Assembly (NCBI RefSeq): GCF_036227105.1 | Contig: NZ_CP109434.1 | Coordinates: forward strand, 7,412,501-7,476,500 | Reading direction: 5' to 3' | Source of the DNA: Amycolatopsis sp. NBC_01488 | GTDB taxonomy: Bacteria > Actinomycetota > Actinomycetes > Mycobacteriales > Pseudonocardiaceae | DNA length: 64,000 nt | In this document: in pieces, positions 6,736 through 14,852 of the stretch | How positions within the stretch are numbered: the stretch's first letter is position 1 | Layout: each line of letters opens with the position of its first letter | Notes under the pieces: generated by a model | What the model saw: the letters and a program-made list of their open reading frames with translations, nothing else | Told to the model about the DNA's origin: nothing | Databases searched by the model: none | Program-made: the position numbers and the translations under genes

Positions 6736-8979
6736 CTACTCGCCCGGCGGCACGCCGACGTCGACGACTGGCAGCTCGCAGGTGACCGTCGTGCCGCCGC
6801 CGGACGGGCTGTGCACCGAGAAGGTGCCGCCCAGCGCGTCGATGCGGTCCTTCAGCCCGACCAGCCCGGAACCCCGGTCCGGGTCCGCGCCACCGACACC
6901 GTCGTCACGCACGCACACCCGCAGCGTGCCGTTCTCGACCGCAGCGTCCACCTCGACGACCGACGCCTGCGCGTGCTTCGCCGCGTTGGTGAGCATCTCC
7001 GAGACGACGTAGTAGGCACCCACCTCGACGGGCTCCGGCAACCGGCCGCGGATTCGCACGTCGATGCTCACCGGGACGGCCGATCGTCGCCCGAGGGTGC
7101 GCAGCGCCGTCGGCAACCCCGCCGAGGACAGGATGGCGGGATGGATCCCCCGGGAGATCTCCCGCAGGTCGTCGAGCACTTCCACGAGTCCGCCCGCGAC
7201 CGCCGCGAGGTCGATGCGAAGGTCGCGCTCAGCTGGTTCCGCCGCCTCTCGCAACCGGAGCACCAGCGCGACGAGGCGTTGCTGCGCGCCGTCGTGCAGG
7301 TCTCGCTCGATCCGCCGGCGGGCCTCGTCGGCGGCCGCGACGATCCGCGCCCGCGAGGCGGCCACCTCGGCCCGGCTCTGGGCGTTTCCCACGGCGGTCG
7401 CGACGAGCTCGGTGAAGTCCGCCATCCGGTCTGCGGTGTCGGCGGGGAACCGCCCCCGCCGCGACAGCGCGTTCACCACGCCCCACAAGCGGCCTTCGAC
7501 GATGATCGGGCTCGCCACCATGGACCGGATGCCCAGTTCGCGCAGGGCGTCGGCGGCCGCGCCCGAGCGGCCGGCCCAGGCCTCCTCGTCGACCTGGCCG
7601 GCGCAGCCGGTCCGCCACACCACCGCCGGGGCGAGGTAGTCCTTGAGCCGCACTCGCGTCCCGATCGGCAGGTCGATCGCCACGTCCCCGGCCGCGTCGC
7701 CGACGACCACGATCGACGGCCCCGGCTCGAAGCGGCCGATGCCCGCACTGTCCGCGCCGATCAGCAGGCGCATCTCCTCGGCGACGGCCGCGAAGATGTC
7801 GACCGGGTCGACCCGGCGGGCGACGAGCGTGGCCACCCTGCGCAGCGCGGCCTGCTCCGCCAGGAGGCGGGCCAGCTCGTCCCGGCTCGCCTCCAGCGAG
7901 CCCTGGCTCTGCGCGTTCGACACGGCGGTGGCGACGAGGTCGGTGAACGCGGTCATCCGCTCCTCGGTGTCGGGCGGCAGCGGCCCTTCCCCCGAGCCGA
8001 CCGCGATCGCGCCCCACAGCCTGCCCTCGACGTGGATCGGCAGGGCGACCGCGGCCCGCAGCCCTTCGCGGAGGTAACGCTCGCCGCCGGGCACGTCGCC
8101 GTAGTCGTCGACGCGGGCGGCCCGGCCGGTGCGCTTGACGGTCGCGGTCAGCCCGGTCGGCGGGTAGCCCTCCCAGGCCTGCCCGACGCGGACGTGCGGG
8201 CCCGAAGTGCCTTCGTTGGCGAGGAGCGTCACCGTGCCGTCGAGCTCGTAGCGGAACATCCTGGCGGTCCCGCCGCCGAAATGCCTGAGTGCCTCCCTGG
8301 TCACGGCCGCGAACACCGCATCAGGCGGTTCGCCCCGCGCGACCAGCATGGCGAGGCGCCGCAACGCCGCCTGCGTGTCCGCCAGCTCGCGCAGCTCCTG
8401 CTCGGCCCGGGCGTTGGCGACGGCCGTCGCGGCGAGCTCCAGGAACCCGGCCATGCGCTCCTCGGTGCCGGCCGGGAAGTCCTCCCGCGAGGTCGTCGCC
8501 ACGACCACGCCCCACGGCCGTCCCCCGACCACGACGGGGGTGGCGAGCCCGGCCCGCATGCCCAGCGTGGCGACCCAGGCGGCATGCGGGCCGCGCGCCA
8601 GGCGTTCGCCGCTGGTCCGGGCCGGGCGCCCGGTGCGCAGGGCGATCGCCTGAACCATCTCGGGCTGCAGCTCGAGCCGGAAGCCGATCGGCACCTTGTC
8701 GCTCACCTGGCCGTAGGACCCGACGACGACCAGGTCCCCGGACGAGTGATCGACGCGGGAGACGAACGTCGCCTCCGCGCCGATCAGGTGGGTCAGCTCG
8801 TCCGCGACCGCGGTGAACACCTCGTGCTGCCGCGCGCCGCCGGCAACCAGCGTCGCGACGCGCCGCAGGGCGGCCTGCTCGTCCACGAGCTCTCGCGTGC
8901 GGGTCTCGTCAGGCGGGGCGCGGACCGACTCGGCGTCGGCCTGCCGGTCCACGTCCGCGCCGGCCTCTGGCGCGTCCAT
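6736..8979 (-). CDS. Soluble histidine kinase with three GAF domains (747 aa)
   Basis: Cytoplasmic sensor kinase with no membrane helix. Three successive GAF modules (about residues 30-190, 205-350 and 375-520) each open with an AALRRVATLVA-type helix and end in a TEERM..F..L..TAV.NA linker. HisKA_3 follows with ERDLHDG (His562), then HATPase_c (EMLTNAAKHA, VRDDGVGG). ATG 8979 is chosen because the paralogue at 13135 starts identically (MxAPxAGADVDR) and because both have the same leaderless promoter. The organisation resembles DevS/DosT-like redox or gas sensors, but I see no clear haem-ligand signature to prove that. No response regulator is fused or adjacent. The NarL-type regulator at 3130 is the nearest partner. 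Confidence 0.92.
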   Translation of the reverse strand: MDAPEAGADVDRQADAESVRAPPDETRTRELVDEQAALRRVATLVAGGARQHEVFTAVADELTHLIGAEATFVSRVDHSSGDLVVVGSYGQVSDKVPIGFRLELQPEMVQAIALRTGRPARTSGERLARGPHAAWVATLGMRAGLATPVVVGGRPWGVVVATTSREDFPAGTEERMAGFLELAATAVANARAEQELRELADTQAALRRLAMLVARGEPPDAVFAAVTREALRHFGGGTARMFRYELDGTVTLLANEGTSGPHVRVGQAWEGYPPTGLTATVKRTGRAARVDDYGDVPGGERYLREGLRAAVALPIHVEGRLWGAIAVGSGEGPLPPDTEERMTAFTDLVATAVSNAQSQGSLEASRDELARLLAEQAALRRVATLVARRVDPVDIFAAVAEEMRLLIGADSAGIGRFEPGPSIVVVGDAAGDVAIDLPIGTRVRLKDYLAPAVVWRTGCAGQVDEEAWAGRSGAAADALRELGIRSMVASPIIVEGRLWGVVNALSRRGRFPADTADRMADFTELVATAVGNAQSRAEVAASRARIVAAADEARRRIERDLHDGAQQRLVALVLRLREAAEPAERDLRIDLAAVAGGLVEVLDDLREISRGIHPAILSSAGLPTALRTLGRRSAVPVSIDVRIRGRLPEPVEVGAYYVVSEMLTNAAKHAQASVVEVDAAVENGTLRVCVRDDGVGGADPDRGSGLVGLKDRIDALGGTFSVHSPSGGGTTVTCELPVVDVGVPPGE

Positions 8980-8985
8980 CCGTCG

Positions 8986-9015
8986 ACGGTAGCCCCGTGT
9001 CCGGTATGTCGGCAA
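8986..9015 (-). promoter_or_regulatory. Leaderless promoter of the triple-GAF kinase
   Basis: Read on the minus strand: -35 TTGCCG (9015-9010), an 18-nt spacer, -10 TACCGT (8991-8986), then 6 nt to the ATG at 8979, so transcription should start at the start codon. The block is nearly identical, base for base, to the one before the paralogous kinase at 13135. Confidence 0.75.
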
Positions 9016-9027
9016 CGCCGCGCGGAC

Positions 9028-9675
9028 CTACTCCGGCCAGTCGGAGTTCTCGATGACGTCCACGAAGTTGCCCCGGCGGAAGCCCGGGACGAACCGCTCC
9101 AGGACGTCCGCCTTGACGTTGCCGAACGTGGTCGCCGGCTTGGGCGCGATGCCTTCGGTGAACGTCTCGAGTATGCGGCGCTTGAAGTCCGGCCGCGGGT
9201 GCAGTGCGGTGATCTCGGCGCGGTCGGCGGCGCCGATGTCGTGGTACCCGATGCCGAGCACGTCGTACTCGACCCCGGCGGTGACCAGGGCGACCTCGGG
9301 CTCCATGAACTCCGGGATACCCGGGGTGGTGTGCAGGGCGATGGCCGTCCACACGCGACGGATGCTGTCCTCCGGCGCGCCCCGGCCCTGCAGGTACCGG
9401 CGGGCCTCGTCGGCACTGTCCACTTCGAACCGCCTGCCGCTGCCGCTGAACTGCGGGTTCAGCCCCACGTCGTGGAACATGGCCCCGAGATAGAGCAGTT
9501 CCGGGTCGAAGCTGAGCCCCCGGTTGCGGCCCTGCAGGCTGCCGAACCAGAAGACCCGGCGGGAGTGGTGGTACACGAGCTCGGTGGTGCAGTCACGCAC
9601 CAGTTCGGTGGCTTCGCGAGCGAGTTTGGTGTCGGGGACCGTCACACCTGCGGCGGTCTGGCGAGTGGTGGTCAT
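9028..9675 (-). CDS. HD-domain phosphohydrolase-like protein (215 aa)
   Basis: HD-superfamily metal-dependent hydrolase fold. YHHSRR (about residues 34-40) supplies the first His, MFHDVGL (about 67-73) the HD pair and ALHTTPGIP a later His. Length and layout resemble the cyanamide hydratase/HD-like group rather than RelA-type or HDOD proteins, so the reaction cannot be specified. No signal peptide or membrane helix. A GGGAGGAA ribosome site precedes ATG 9675. It follows the catalase gene on the same strand, but a strong hairpin lies between them, so it is either separately transcribed or expressed by read-through. Confidence 0.8.
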   Translation of the reverse strand: MTTTRQTAAGVTVPDTKLAREATELVRDCTTELVYHHSRRVFWFGSLQGRNRGLSFDPELLYLGAMFHDVGLNPQFSGSGRRFEVDSADEARRYLQGRGAPEDSIRRVWTAIALHTTPGIPEFMEPEVALVTAGVEYDVLGIGYHDIGAADRAEITALHPRPDFKRRILETFTEGIAPKPATTFGNVKADVLERFVPGFRRGNFVDVIENSDWPE

Positions 9676-9690
9676 GGCTTCCTCCCGGTT

Positions 9691-9725
9691 CGGCCGAGGG
9701 CCCGGCGCCGCCGGGCCCTCGGCCG
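9691..9725 (-). terminator. Strong hairpin after the catalase gene
   Basis: A perfect 16-bp stem, CGGCCGAGGGCCCGGC, with a 3-nt loop lies 6 bp after the catalase stop. There is no T-run, as is common for actinomycete terminators. It would limit expression of the downstream HD gene. Confidence 0.75.
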
Positions 9726-9731
9726 GGTTAC

Positions 9732-11192
9732 TCAGGACTGTCCGGCGCGGACGCCCTTCTCGACTCGCTGGCCCAGTTCGTCGTCCACGTTGCGCCAGTA
9801 TTCGAACGCGCGCTGCAGAACCGGCTCGGTGACGCCGTCCAGCAGGTGGCCGACGATGTTGGAGACCAGCCGGTCACGTTCCGCGTCGTCCAGCACGACG
9901 CGGACCAGGGTGCCGGCCTGGCCCCAGTCGTCGTCCTCCGCGTGCAGGGTCTGCGCCGCGTGGACCATGTCGCCGTCGGAGTACCACCCCGCGGCCTCGC
10001 CGTAGCGGGCGGTGTCGGCCTGCGGGCCACCCTTGGAGTTCGGCGCGTAGACGGGGTCGGACACCTTGCGGTACCGCATCGCCCCGTCCTTGCTGTAGCT
10101 GTTCACCGGCGCGATGGGCTGGTTCACCGGCAGCTGGTTGTAGTTCGCGCCGATCCGGGCCCGGTGGGCGTCGGGGTAGGAGAACATCCTGCCCAGCAGC
10201 ATCTTGTCCGGGCTCGGGCCGATCCCCGGCACGAGGTTGCTCGGCTCGACGGCCAGCTGCTCGATCTCGGAGTGGTAGTCCGTCGGGTTGCGGTCCAGCG
10301 TCATCCGCCCGACCTCGAGGAGCGGGTAGTCCGCGTGCGGCCACACCTTGGTCATGTCGAACGGGTTGAACCGGTAGGTGGCCGCATCTTCGTAGGGCAT
10401 GATCTGCATCTTCAGCGTCCACGACGGGAACTCGCCGCGGCCGATCGCCTCGTACAGGTCGCGGGTGTGGTAGTCCCCGTCGGAGGAGGCCAGCGCGTCG
10501 GCCTCGGCCTGCGTGAGGCACTCCACGCCCTGGTCGCTGATGAAGTGGTACTTCACCCAGAACTTCTCGCCCTGCGCGTTGACCCACATGTAGGTGTGCG
10601 AGCTGTACCCGTTCATGTGCCGCCAGGAGCGCGGGATGCCGCGGTCGCCCATCAGCCACGTCACCTGGTGCGCCGACTCCGGCGACAGCGTCCAGAAGTC
10701 CCACTGCATGTCGTGGTCGCGCAGGTTGTTGTCGGCGCGGCGCTTCTGGGACCGGATGAAGTGCTGGAACTTCAACGGGTCCCGCAGGAAGAAGACCGGG
10801 GTGTCGTTGCCGACCATGTCGTAGTTGCCCTCGGTCGTGTAGAACTTGATCGCGAAGCCGCGGGGATCGCGCCAGGTGTCGGGGCTGCCCCGCTCCCCCG
10901 CCACGGTCGAGAACCTGGTCACCAGCTCGGTCTTGGCGCCGGGCTGGAAGACGGCCGCCTTCGTGAACGGGCTGACGTCGTGGGTGACCTCGAAGCGGCC
11001 GAACGCGCCGCCGCCCTTCGCGTGCGGCTGCCGCTCCGGCACGCGCTCGCGGTTGAACTGCGCCATCTGCTCGATGACGTAGTGGTCGTGCAACAGGATC
11101 GGGCCGTCCGGGCCGACCGTGAGCGAGTGGGCGTCGCTCTCGACCGGGATGCCGGCATCGGTGGTCGTCGGCTTGGGCTGGGTGTCGGTCAT
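9732..11192 (-). CDS. Monofunctional haem catalase (486 aa)
   Basis: Small-subunit (clade 3 sized) catalase that disproportionates hydrogen peroxide. Visible are the active-site region RVPERQPHAKGGGAFG with the distal His, the NADPH/haem-pocket segments PVFFLRDPLKFQ and MQWDFWTLSPES, and the proximal haem ligand Tyr in RMFSYPDAHRAR. There is no C-terminal flavodoxin-like extension, so it is not the large-subunit type. ATG 11192 has AAGGAGG at the right distance. It lies 23 nt downstream of the aquaporin gene and is almost certainly cotranscribed with it from promoter-module copy 2. Confidence 0.96.
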   Translation of the reverse strand: MTDTQPKPTTTDAGIPVESDAHSLTVGPDGPILLHDHYVIEQMAQFNRERVPERQPHAKGGGAFGRFEVTHDVSPFTKAAVFQPGAKTELVTRFSTVAGERGSPDTWRDPRGFAIKFYTTEGNYDMVGNDTPVFFLRDPLKFQHFIRSQKRRADNNLRDHDMQWDFWTLSPESAHQVTWLMGDRGIPRSWRHMNGYSSHTYMWVNAQGEKFWVKYHFISDQGVECLTQAEADALASSDGDYHTRDLYEAIGRGEFPSWTLKMQIMPYEDAATYRFNPFDMTKVWPHADYPLLEVGRMTLDRNPTDYHSEIEQLAVEPSNLVPGIGPSPDKMLLGRMFSYPDAHRARIGANYNQLPVNQPIAPVNSYSKDGAMRYRKVSDPVYAPNSKGGPQADTARYGEAAGWYSDGDMVHAAQTLHAEDDDWGQAGTLVRVVLDDAERDRLVSNIVGHLLDGVTEPVLQRAFEYWRNVDDELGQRVEKGVRAGQS

Positions 11193-11215
11193 GCTGGTGC
11201 CTCCTTGGTCCGTGG

Positions 11216-11911
11216 TCACTTGTCGTCGGGGTTGAGCACGCGGAACACGAGGCCCGCGGCGGCGCCCGCGACGAGCTGTGCCACCACGTAGAACCAGAAC
11301 GTCGTCCACGCGAAGAGGCCGACGGCGGTGGTGCCGAGCGCGACCGCGGGGTTGAACACGCCGCCCGAGATCCCCCCGACCGCGAATGCGCCCGCCGCCA
11401 CGGTGAACCCGATCGCCAGGCCGAAGAACGCGTTGCCCGGCTGGTCCTTGCTCGTGGCGACGTTGAGGACCACGTAGCACAGGGCGAACGTGAACAGCAG
11501 CTCCGAAATGGTGGCCGCGGTGAGGGCGTGCCCGGCCGGGTGCGGTGTCGACGCCGGGAGGGGGTCGACGATCGCGCGGGCGACGAACCCGGCGACCAGG
11601 CCCGCGACGAGCTGCGCGACCCAGTACCCGGCGGCCTGTGTCCACCCGATCCGCCCGCGCACCAGCGCCGCCATCGTGACGGCCGGGTTGTAGTGGCCGC
11701 CCGAGATGTGCCCGCCCGCGTAGATCATGACCATCAGCACCGCGCCCGCCGCCAGGGGCGTGAACACGCTGTGGCTGAGCACACTGGCGGTGACCGTGAA
11801 TACGAGGAAGAATGCGCCGATCGCCTCGACGGCGTATTTCCGGCCCGCGACGGCCCACGGTAGTGAGGACATCGCCGGCAGGGCCGAGTGGCGCGTGATG
11901 ACGTCCGCCAT
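11216..11911 (-). CDS. MIP-family aquaporin/glycerol-facilitator channel (231 aa)
   Basis: Six-helix major intrinsic protein with both pore boxes: SGGHYNPAVTM in the first half and SGGVFNPAVAL in the second. Residues RG follow the first box, and the second Asn-Pro-Ala lacks the Arg that follows it in classical aquaporins (NPAVAL), which may alter selectivity. ATG 11911 is preferred to the upstream in-frame ATG at 11968 because AAGGAG lies 8 nt before it and the longer form would overlap the predicted -10. As first gene of an operon with catalase it could pass hydrogen peroxide as well as water. That is inference. Confidence 0.93.
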   Translation of the reverse strand: MADVITRHSALPAMSSLPWAVAGRKYAVEAIGAFFLVFTVTASVLSHSVFTPLAAGAVLMVMIYAGGHISGGHYNPAVTMAALVRGRIGWTQAAGYWVAQLVAGLVAGFVARAIVDPLPASTPHPAGHALTAATISELLFTFALCYVVLNVATSKDQPGNAFFGLAIGFTVAAGAFAVGGISGGVFNPAVALGTTAVGLFAWTTFWFYVVAQLVAGAAAGLVFRVLNPDDK

Positions 11912-11954
11912 CTGCTTTCTCCTTGCTGCGGGAAATGGTAGTGATGCTTTCCCA

Positions 11955-12038
11955 AGAATCACGCGCACGCGATGGCACCGTCATCATCGCCAGCGGCCAT
12001 CTCTCCCCCCGGCTGGCCGGGACGGCCGAATTCCTGCT
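11955..12038 (-). promoter_or_regulatory. Composite promoter module, copy 2 (aquaporin-catalase operon)
   Basis: Read on the minus strand: AGCAGGAATTCGG from 12038, CCCGGCCAGC ending at 12012, a 22-nt block from 12001 to 11980 (core GGCCGCTGGCGATG), then -10 GATTCT at 11960-11955. Distances of 37, 11 and 41 nt equal those of the other copies. It lies back to back with copy 3 in the 283-bp aquaporin/kinase intergenic region. Confidence 0.75.
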
Positions 12039-12065
12039 AGCTGCACCCGGCCCCGGCTACCTGCC

Positions 12066-12148
12066 AGCAGGAACCGGCCGATTCCCGGCAGCGCCCGCGA
12101 ACGACGGCCGCTGGCGGCGATGCCGGTTGCCGGCCGGCAGGCGACGCT
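12066..12148 (+). promoter_or_regulatory. Composite promoter module, copy 3 (Ser/Thr kinase)
   Basis: AGCAGGAACCGG from 12066, CCCGGCAGC ending at 12092, a 22-nt block at 12103-12124 containing the perfect dyad GCCGCTGGCGGC, then -10 GACGCT at 12143-12148. Over about 65 nt it is closely similar to copy 1, although the two genes are unrelated. The kinase start codon lies 47 nt after the -10. Confidence 0.78.
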
Positions 12149-12194
12149 GATCCCGGTTCACCGCGACTTTCGGCTCTGCGAAAGCGAGACAGGG

Positions 12195-13058
12195 ATGAGC
12201 ACGCAGCACCGCACCATCGACGAAACGCAGCCCACGGCAGGGGCGTACCGGGCCGAGGCGCCCGTCGGGCGCCTGGTGGCCGGCCGGTACCGCCTCCAGG
12301 CGTTGCTGGGCCGCGGCGGCATGGGCCGGGTGTGGCTCGCCGACGACGAGGTGCTGCGCCGCTCCGTCGCCCTCAAGCAGATCATCCTGGACGGCCTGGA
12401 CACCGCGGCGATGCGCGCGGAGGCCTGGGACTGCGCCTACCGGGAGGCCCGCGCGGCCGCGCGGATCGGCCACCCCGGCGCCGTCGGCATCCACGACGTC
12501 GTCGGGGACGACCGGTGCCCGTGGATCGTCATGGAACCGTTGTCGGGCCGGACATTGCGCGAAGCGCTGATCGCCGAGGGGCCGCTGCCCGTCAACGAGG
12601 TGACGAGGATCGGCCTGGCTCTGCTCGACGTGCTGGAGGCGACGCACCACGCCGGCGTCGTGCACCTCGACGTCAAGCCGGGCAACGTCCACCTCTGTGC
12701 CGACGCACGCGTGGTCCTCACCGACTTCGGCATCGCGTGCGGCATCGGCGACGTCCCCACGGCCGCCATGTTCGCCGGGAGCCCGGCCTATGTCGCACCC
12801 GAACGAGTGGACAGCGGTGAGTTCGGGCCGGCCTCCGACCTCTACTCACTCGGCGCGACGTTGTTCGCGGCGGTCGAGGGCCGGCCGCCCTTCGACCGGG
12901 GCTCCGCGCACCCCACGTTCACCGCCGTCGTCACCGATGCGCCCGCTCCGGTCAAGCACGCGGGCAAGCTGCGCCCGGTCATCGAAGGACTGCTCGCCAA
13001 GGACCCCGCCCGGCGGCTCAGCGCCGACCAGGCCCGTGCCGCGCTACGAGCCGCGTAG
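12195..13058 (+). CDS. Ser/Thr protein kinase (Hanks type, 287 aa)
   Basis: A nearly bare kinase domain. GRGGMGRVW glycine loop and VALKQ lysine lie in the first 70 residues. HLDVKPGN is the catalytic loop (Arg of HRD replaced by Leu), DFGIA the Mg site and SPAYVAPE the APE motif. No transmembrane helix, PASTA or other sensor domain follows, so it is a soluble enzyme, shorter than most PknB relatives. Loss of the HRD arginine implies little dependence on activation-loop phosphorylation. ATG 12195 has AGACAGGG before it. Upstream in-frame codons run through the promoter and are rejected. It is followed after 76 nt by the two-GAF kinase. Confidence 0.93.
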   Translation: MSTQHRTIDETQPTAGAYRAEAPVGRLVAGRYRLQALLGRGGMGRVWLADDEVLRRSVALKQIILDGLDTAAMRAEAWDCAYREARAAARIGHPGAVGIHDVVGDDRCPWIVMEPLSGRTLREALIAEGPLPVNEVTRIGLALLDVLEATHHAGVVHLDVKPGNVHLCADARVVLTDFGIACGIGDVPTAAMFAGSPAYVAPERVDSGEFGPASDLYSLGATLFAAVEGRPPFDRGSAHPTFTAVVTDAPAPVKHAGKLRPVIEGLLAKDPARRLSADQARAALRAA

Positions 13059-13097
13059 GAACGACGCTGGTGCCGGGCCGACGTGGCGAGCGCCGCG

Positions 13098-13127
13098 TTG
13101 CCGACGTACCGGACACGGGACTACCGT
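13098..13127 (+). promoter_or_regulatory. Leaderless promoter of the two-GAF kinase
   Basis: TTGCCG (13098-13103), 18-nt spacer, TACCGT (13122-13127), then 7 nt to ATG 13135. It matches the promoter at 8986-9015 almost base for base. Confidence 0.75.
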
Positions 13128-13134
13128 CGGACGG

Positions 13135-14841
13135 ATGACCGCGCCCGACGCCGGCGCCGACGTCGATCGATCCGCCCTCGCCGAGCCCGACGACCTCGCC
13201 CGGCTGCGTCGGCTCGCCCAGGAACAGGCGGCGCTGCGGCGGGTGGCCACCCTGGTGGCGGGTGGTGCCACGCCGGGCGAGGTGTTCACCGCGGTCGCCG
13301 ACGAGCTCGGCCACCTGATCGGCGCCGAAGCGAGTTTCGTCGCCCGCGTCGATCACCCGTCCGGGGAACCCGAAGGAGAAATGACCGTCGTGGGCTCCTA
13401 CGGCGACGTGGCCGGAGAGGTGCCCGTCGGGTTCCGGATCGCCCCGCAGCCCGGCATGGTCACCACGGCCGCCATCCGCACCGGGCTCCCGGCCCGGGCC
13501 GACGGCGAGCGGCTCGCGCAGGGCCCGTTCGGGGCCATCACCGGCCGGCTGGGCCTGCGGGCCGCGGTCGCCGCGCCGATCGTCGTCGGAGGCTGCCGCT
13601 GGGGAGCGACGGTGGCCGCGACCTCACGGGCGGCCTTCCCGGCCGATACCGAGGCACGCATCGCGGACTTCACGGAACTCGCGGCGACGGCGATCGCGAA
13701 CGCCCGGGCCGAACACGAGCTGCGCGAACTCGCGGACACCCAGGCCGCGCTGCGGCGCCTGGCCGAGCTGGTCGCGCGCGGTGCGGCACCCGAGGTGGTG
13801 TTCGCGGCCGCGACCAGGGAGGCGCTCCGGCACTTCGGCCGCGGCACCGCCCGGATGATCCGGTACGAGCTCGACGGAACGGCGACGATCGTCGCCAACG
13901 AAGGCACCTCGGGACCGCACGTGCAGGTCGGGCACCGCTGGGAGGGCTACCCGGAGACCGGGCTGACCGCCACCGTCCGGCGCACCGGGCGGGCCGCCCG
14001 GATCGACGACTACCACGACGTCCCGGGTGGCGAAACGTACCTGCGCGAGGGACTCGTCTCCGCGGTCGCCGTGCCGATCCACGTCGACGGCAGGCTGTGG
14101 GGCATGATCGCCGCCGGGTCCGGGCAGCGGACGCTGCCGGCGGACATCGAACAGCGGATGAGCGAGTTCACCGACCTCGTCGCCACGGCGATCGCGAACG
14201 CCCAGAGCCGCTCCGAACTCGTCGCCTCCCGCGCGCGGCTGCTCACCGCGGCCGACGAAGCACGCCGGCGGATCGAACGGGACCTGCACGACGGCGCGCA
14301 GCAAGGTCTCCTCGCGCTCGCGCTCCGGCTGCGCACCGTGGCGGCCCGGCCCGAGTGCGCCGCCATCCGCGACGAGACCGGCGAGATCGCCGCGGGTCTC
14401 ACCGGGGTGATCGACGACCTCCGGGAGATCTCCCGCGGCATCCACCCGGCGGTGCTGTCCAGCGCGGGACTGCCGCCCGCGTTGCGCGCGCTGGGACGGC
14501 GGTGCCCCGTCCCGGTGGAAACGACCGTGCGGATCGACCGGCGGCTTCCGGAGCCGGTCGAAGTGGGCGCCTACTACGTCGTCTCGGAGATGCTCACGAA
14601 CGCGGCGAAGCACTCGCGCGCCACTGTCGTCGAGGTGGACGCCGACGCCTCCGGGCACACGCTCCGGCTGTGCGTGCGCGACGACGGGATCGGGGGCGCC
14701 GACCCGCTGCGGGGCTCGGGGCTGGTCGGGCTGAAGGACCGGATCGAGGCGCTGGGCGGGTCGTTCTCCCTGCACAGTCCACCGGGCGAGGGTACGACGG
14801 TGTCCTGCGAGCTGCCGGCCGGTGCCCCGCACGAACGGTGA
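13135..14841 (+). CDS. Soluble histidine kinase with two GAF domains (568 aa)
   Basis: Paralogue of the kinase at 6736-8979, lacking its third GAF module. Two GAF domains (about residues 30-200 and 215-365), HisKA_3 with ERDLHDG (His385) and HATPase_c (EMLTNAAKHS, VRDDGIGG, GLVGLKDRI). No membrane helix. The shared N-terminus MxAPxAGADVDR and the near-identical leaderless promoter indicate duplication of the whole gene including its control region. The first two GAF modules are highly similar to those of the paralogue (for example EGTSGPHV and GRAARIDDY in the second), suggesting the same class of signal. It has no adjacent response regulator. Confidence 0.92.
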   Translation: MTAPDAGADVDRSALAEPDDLARLRRLAQEQAALRRVATLVAGGATPGEVFTAVADELGHLIGAEASFVARVDHPSGEPEGEMTVVGSYGDVAGEVPVGFRIAPQPGMVTTAAIRTGLPARADGERLAQGPFGAITGRLGLRAAVAAPIVVGGCRWGATVAATSRAAFPADTEARIADFTELAATAIANARAEHELRELADTQAALRRLAELVARGAAPEVVFAAATREALRHFGRGTARMIRYELDGTATIVANEGTSGPHVQVGHRWEGYPETGLTATVRRTGRAARIDDYHDVPGGETYLREGLVSAVAVPIHVDGRLWGMIAAGSGQRTLPADIEQRMSEFTDLVATAIANAQSRSELVASRARLLTAADEARRRIERDLHDGAQQGLLALALRLRTVAARPECAAIRDETGEIAAGLTGVIDDLREISRGIHPAVLSSAGLPPALRALGRRCPVPVETTVRIDRRLPEPVEVGAYYVVSEMLTNAAKHSRATVVEVDADASGHTLRLCVRDDGIGGADPLRGSGLVGLKDRIEALGGSFSLHSPPGEGTTVSCELPAGAPHER

Positions 14842-14852
14842 CCGATCGGTGG

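Noticed and set aside
6715..10005. A 1,096-codon open frame on the plus strand opposite the triple-GAF kinase and HD genes
   Set aside because: Arg/Gly/Pro-rich composition with no domain. It mirrors well-supported minus-strand genes, a usual artefact at 70% GC.
13116..13132. GGGACTACCGTCGG as a DosR/DevR box before the two-GAF kinase
   Set aside because: Only about 10 of 14 positions match, and the paralogue copy breaks the first half. The sequence is better explained as the -10 of a leaderless promoter.
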